This document shows, one piece after another, positions 62,024 to 64,000 of a stretch of DNA of 64,000 nucleotides. How positions within the stretch are numbered: position 1 is the stretch's first letter; each line of letters opens with the position of its first letter. Origin of the DNA: Alnus glutinosa (Eukaryota > Streptophyta > Magnoliopsida > Fagales > Betulaceae); the NCBI RefSeq assembly GCF_958979055.1, contig NC_084891.1, positions 26,745,501 to 26,809,500 on the forward strand, written 5' to 3'. Position numbers and translations under genes: made by a program. The notes under the pieces were generated by a model. The model was not told the origin of the DNA. It saw nothing but the letters and a program-made list of their open reading frames with translations, and ran no database searches.

Positions 62024-62684
62024 GGGAAAAGTACAATTAATTCCCTCAAACTATCACTTCATTGTCAATGTCCTCCCCAAACTACCAATTGTGTCAATGT
62101 CCCCTCCTAAACTACTAAAAACTGTCAATGTCCCCCTAATGACAAAAATACCCTTCATAAAATTATTAAAATAAAATAAAAACTAAAAAAATATAAAATA
62201 ACAAAAATTTATACAAAAATAATAATAAAAAATTAAAAACTGGTTTTTTTTTTTGTTAAAACAAATTATTTTTGTAAGTTTCAGTTATTTTTTCGTTTGT
62301 TTATTTTTTTTTTTTTAAAAAATCATTCTTTTTCGTTTTTTTAATTTAATAAAAAACTGGTTTTTCCTTTTTCTTTTTCGTTTGTTTTTTTTTTTTTCTA
62401 AAAAAAACTCTTTTTTTTCGTTTTTTTATTTTTTTTTCGTTTTTTTATTTAATTTTATTTAATTTATATTAGTTTTTATTTTTATTTTTAGTTTTTATTT
62501 TTTAATTTATAAGGACATTTTTATCTTATTCAAAAAAATTTAGGATTATTTTTGTCTTTTCGTTGGTATTATGGTAGACATTGACATTTTTTGGTAGTTT
62601 GAGGGGGGCAATTGACACAATTGATAGTTTGGGGGTACATTAACAATTGAGTGGTAGTTTGAGGGGGACATATGTACTTTTTCC
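62024..62684. mobile_element. MULE-like MITE family A copy 7
   Basis: GGGAAAAGTACAATTAATTCC and AACTATCACTTCATTGTCAAT at the left are mirrored by AACAATTGAGTGGTAGTTTG and ACATATGTACTTTTTCC at the right. The interior is poly(A)/poly(T) as in copy 1. The immediate 9-mers (TTTTATTTT and TTCTTTTTT) do not match, but a 15-bp direct repeat lies slightly further out (61996-62010 and 62743-62757). Confidence 0.8.
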
Positions 62685-62707
62685 TTCTTTTTTTTTTCTT
62701 TTTTTTT

Positions 62708-62738
<31 letters not shown>

Positions 62739-62757
62739 CCTTTTTCTTTTGGCAGAA

Positions 62758-64000
62758 CAACATTTAATCCTTACTCATCCACTTCCTTCTCCTACGCCTT
62801 TGGTGGAGTTAAAGTCAAGTAATGGCTTGACCCGAATATGGTAAAACCCAAATATGGAGTTTCAGCTTCTATGTCCTCTTTTACCCCTTTTTGTTAAAAA
62901 ATTAAAAAAATTAAAAATTAACTAAATCCATTGGCTACCCGTCTACTTTGCTAGGAAACAGAATAAATAAAATAACAAATCACAGAAGAAAAATTTAGGT
63001 GGGACTTGAATCCAAGTCCTTCACGGCTAGTCAGCTACCATACTCCTGTCATTAAATGAAGAAAATAAAGTAACAAGTAGAATTAATCCTTGATTTTATT
63101 CTCATATACATATGGTAGGTAGCATTACTCTTATTGTTAGGGGCAGACTTATCATTTGAGATTTGGGGAGGCAAAATAAAAAATTAGGGATAAAATTTTA
63201 ACTTTTAATTTTTTTTTTTTAATGGAAAGCATGGTGGCTTGGGGGGCTCATGTCCCAATATAGCTCCGCCCTTATCCATTGTCCATTTCTGTGCAAGAAG
63301 TGTAAATCCACTATTGAATCTCTAAGACCCATACGAGGGTTTTACAGATTTAATGGTAGATTTTTTATTTTTATTTTTTAATATGGATAAATAATGTGTA
63401 GAAGAATGATACCAAATACATCTCAATACGATAATATCCTAATTAAAGAAGAAAATTGTTTGGAGTACTACATGACACAACATGGGTGAAAAAAATTAAG
63501 CAACAAAGTTTGATAAATAAATTTAATTGTTTAATGACTAACTTGATAATCGTCAATTTGTAAATGACTTACAATAAAAATTATCGATCCTTCATCAATA
63601 ACGACACTAATAATAACAGAGCTAAATGAAACAATTATTATAATTATCATAATTAATTGGTTCAAACATCTGACATCAAGGACAGAACTAAACGTAGGCA
63701 AGGGAGTCACGGCCCCCCTTGGTTTTCAAATTTTATTTATCAAGTTAAATACATAAATAATTTTATGCTTAAAAATTAGGTTGACTTCTATTAAAATTAG
63801 GTTTGAACTCTCGTTCATATTCTGACCGTCCCCAATAAAATAAATCTTGAATCCGTTGCCGTCTACATGTTCCTATCATTAGGGTTTGCATGGACGTGAC
63901 ATTCCATGATACGTACACAAATACAAAGGAAACGTAATCTCCATCTTAACAACTGTGTAGTGGACTTGTGGACCAGCGGTGCATGATCTTTTTGTTTCTC
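62758..64000. other. Intergenic to window end; small MITEs, no gene seen
   Basis: 63001-63060 on the minus strand has a B-box-like GGATTCAAGTCCC and could be a SINE scrap. 63139-63277 has AGGGGCAGACTT and AGCTCCGCCCTT ends, hAT-like. 63285-63405 is a diverged family C MITE (AAGAAGTGTAAATCCACTATTGAAT mirrored around ACCCATACGAGGGT). The remainder is A+T-rich without an open frame of interest. Confidence 0.45.

Noticed and set aside
63001..63060. A tRNA gene on the minus strand
   Set aside because: A B-box-like word is present but the cloverleaf cannot be closed; at most a SINE scrap.

Overview
The window reads as a gene-poor, transposon-rich stretch of a flowering-plant nuclear genome. It has very A+T-rich intergenic DNA, plant-style split genes and plant-only families (DUF4408/DUF761, SABATH methyltransferases, a plant CYP85-clan P450, an isoprenylated metal-binding HIPP, plant IPK1). 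It also carries a 5S-related Cassandra LTR, plant L1-type LINEs, TRIMs, a SINE and many MITEs. A woody eudicot is likely; the MITE types remind me of Fagales, but that is an impression and not a proof.

Layout. 1-8.6 kb: the end of a TIR element, a MULE-like MITE with a 9-bp target duplication, a single-exon DUF4408/DUF761 gene (2437-3204), then MITEs. 8.6-13.9 kb: a complete 10-exon cytochrome P450 on the minus strand (494 codons, every junction in phase). 14.5-21.1 kb: a 6.5-kb 5'-truncated LINE bounded by a 16-bp target duplication, interrupted by a Cassandra solo LTR with its own 5-bp duplication and disabled by frameshifts and three Trp-to-stop changes. 23.3-30.2 kb: two near-identical four-exon SABATH carboxyl methyltransferase genes arranged tail to tail; the second has introns swollen by a TRIM, MITEs and a 162-bp CA repeat. 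31-42 kb: a CACTA-like element, several MITEs, then a three-layer nest (LINE, containing a 2.8-kb LTR-like unit, containing a 3.0-kb unit of the same family in the opposite orientation), each layer with its own target duplication. 43-46 kb: a third copy of that LTR-like unit. 46.6-46.9 kb: two exons of a dead spermine-synthase-like gene. 48.2-50.6 kb: a GATC-rich tandem array with two repeat architectures. 51.0-52.5 kb: a fourth, shortened LTR-like unit. 53.2-56.3 kb: a complete IPK1 gene. 59.5-60.0 kb: a two-exon HIPP gene. The rest to 64 kb is MITEs and T-rich sequence.

Six protein-coding genes look intact. They do not form a cluster or pathway: IPK1 makes phytate, the SABATH pair methylates small acids of unknown identity, the P450 is a hormone/triterpenoid-clan oxidase, and HIPP and DUF4408 are single genes. 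The most unusual material is repetitive: the ~3-kb family with termini TGT(A/C)AC(A/G)CCCC and 5-bp duplications, always single and unpaired; the GATC array; and a MITE copy flanked by an unexpected 15-bp direct repeat. All calls come from reading the sequence; no database search was possible.
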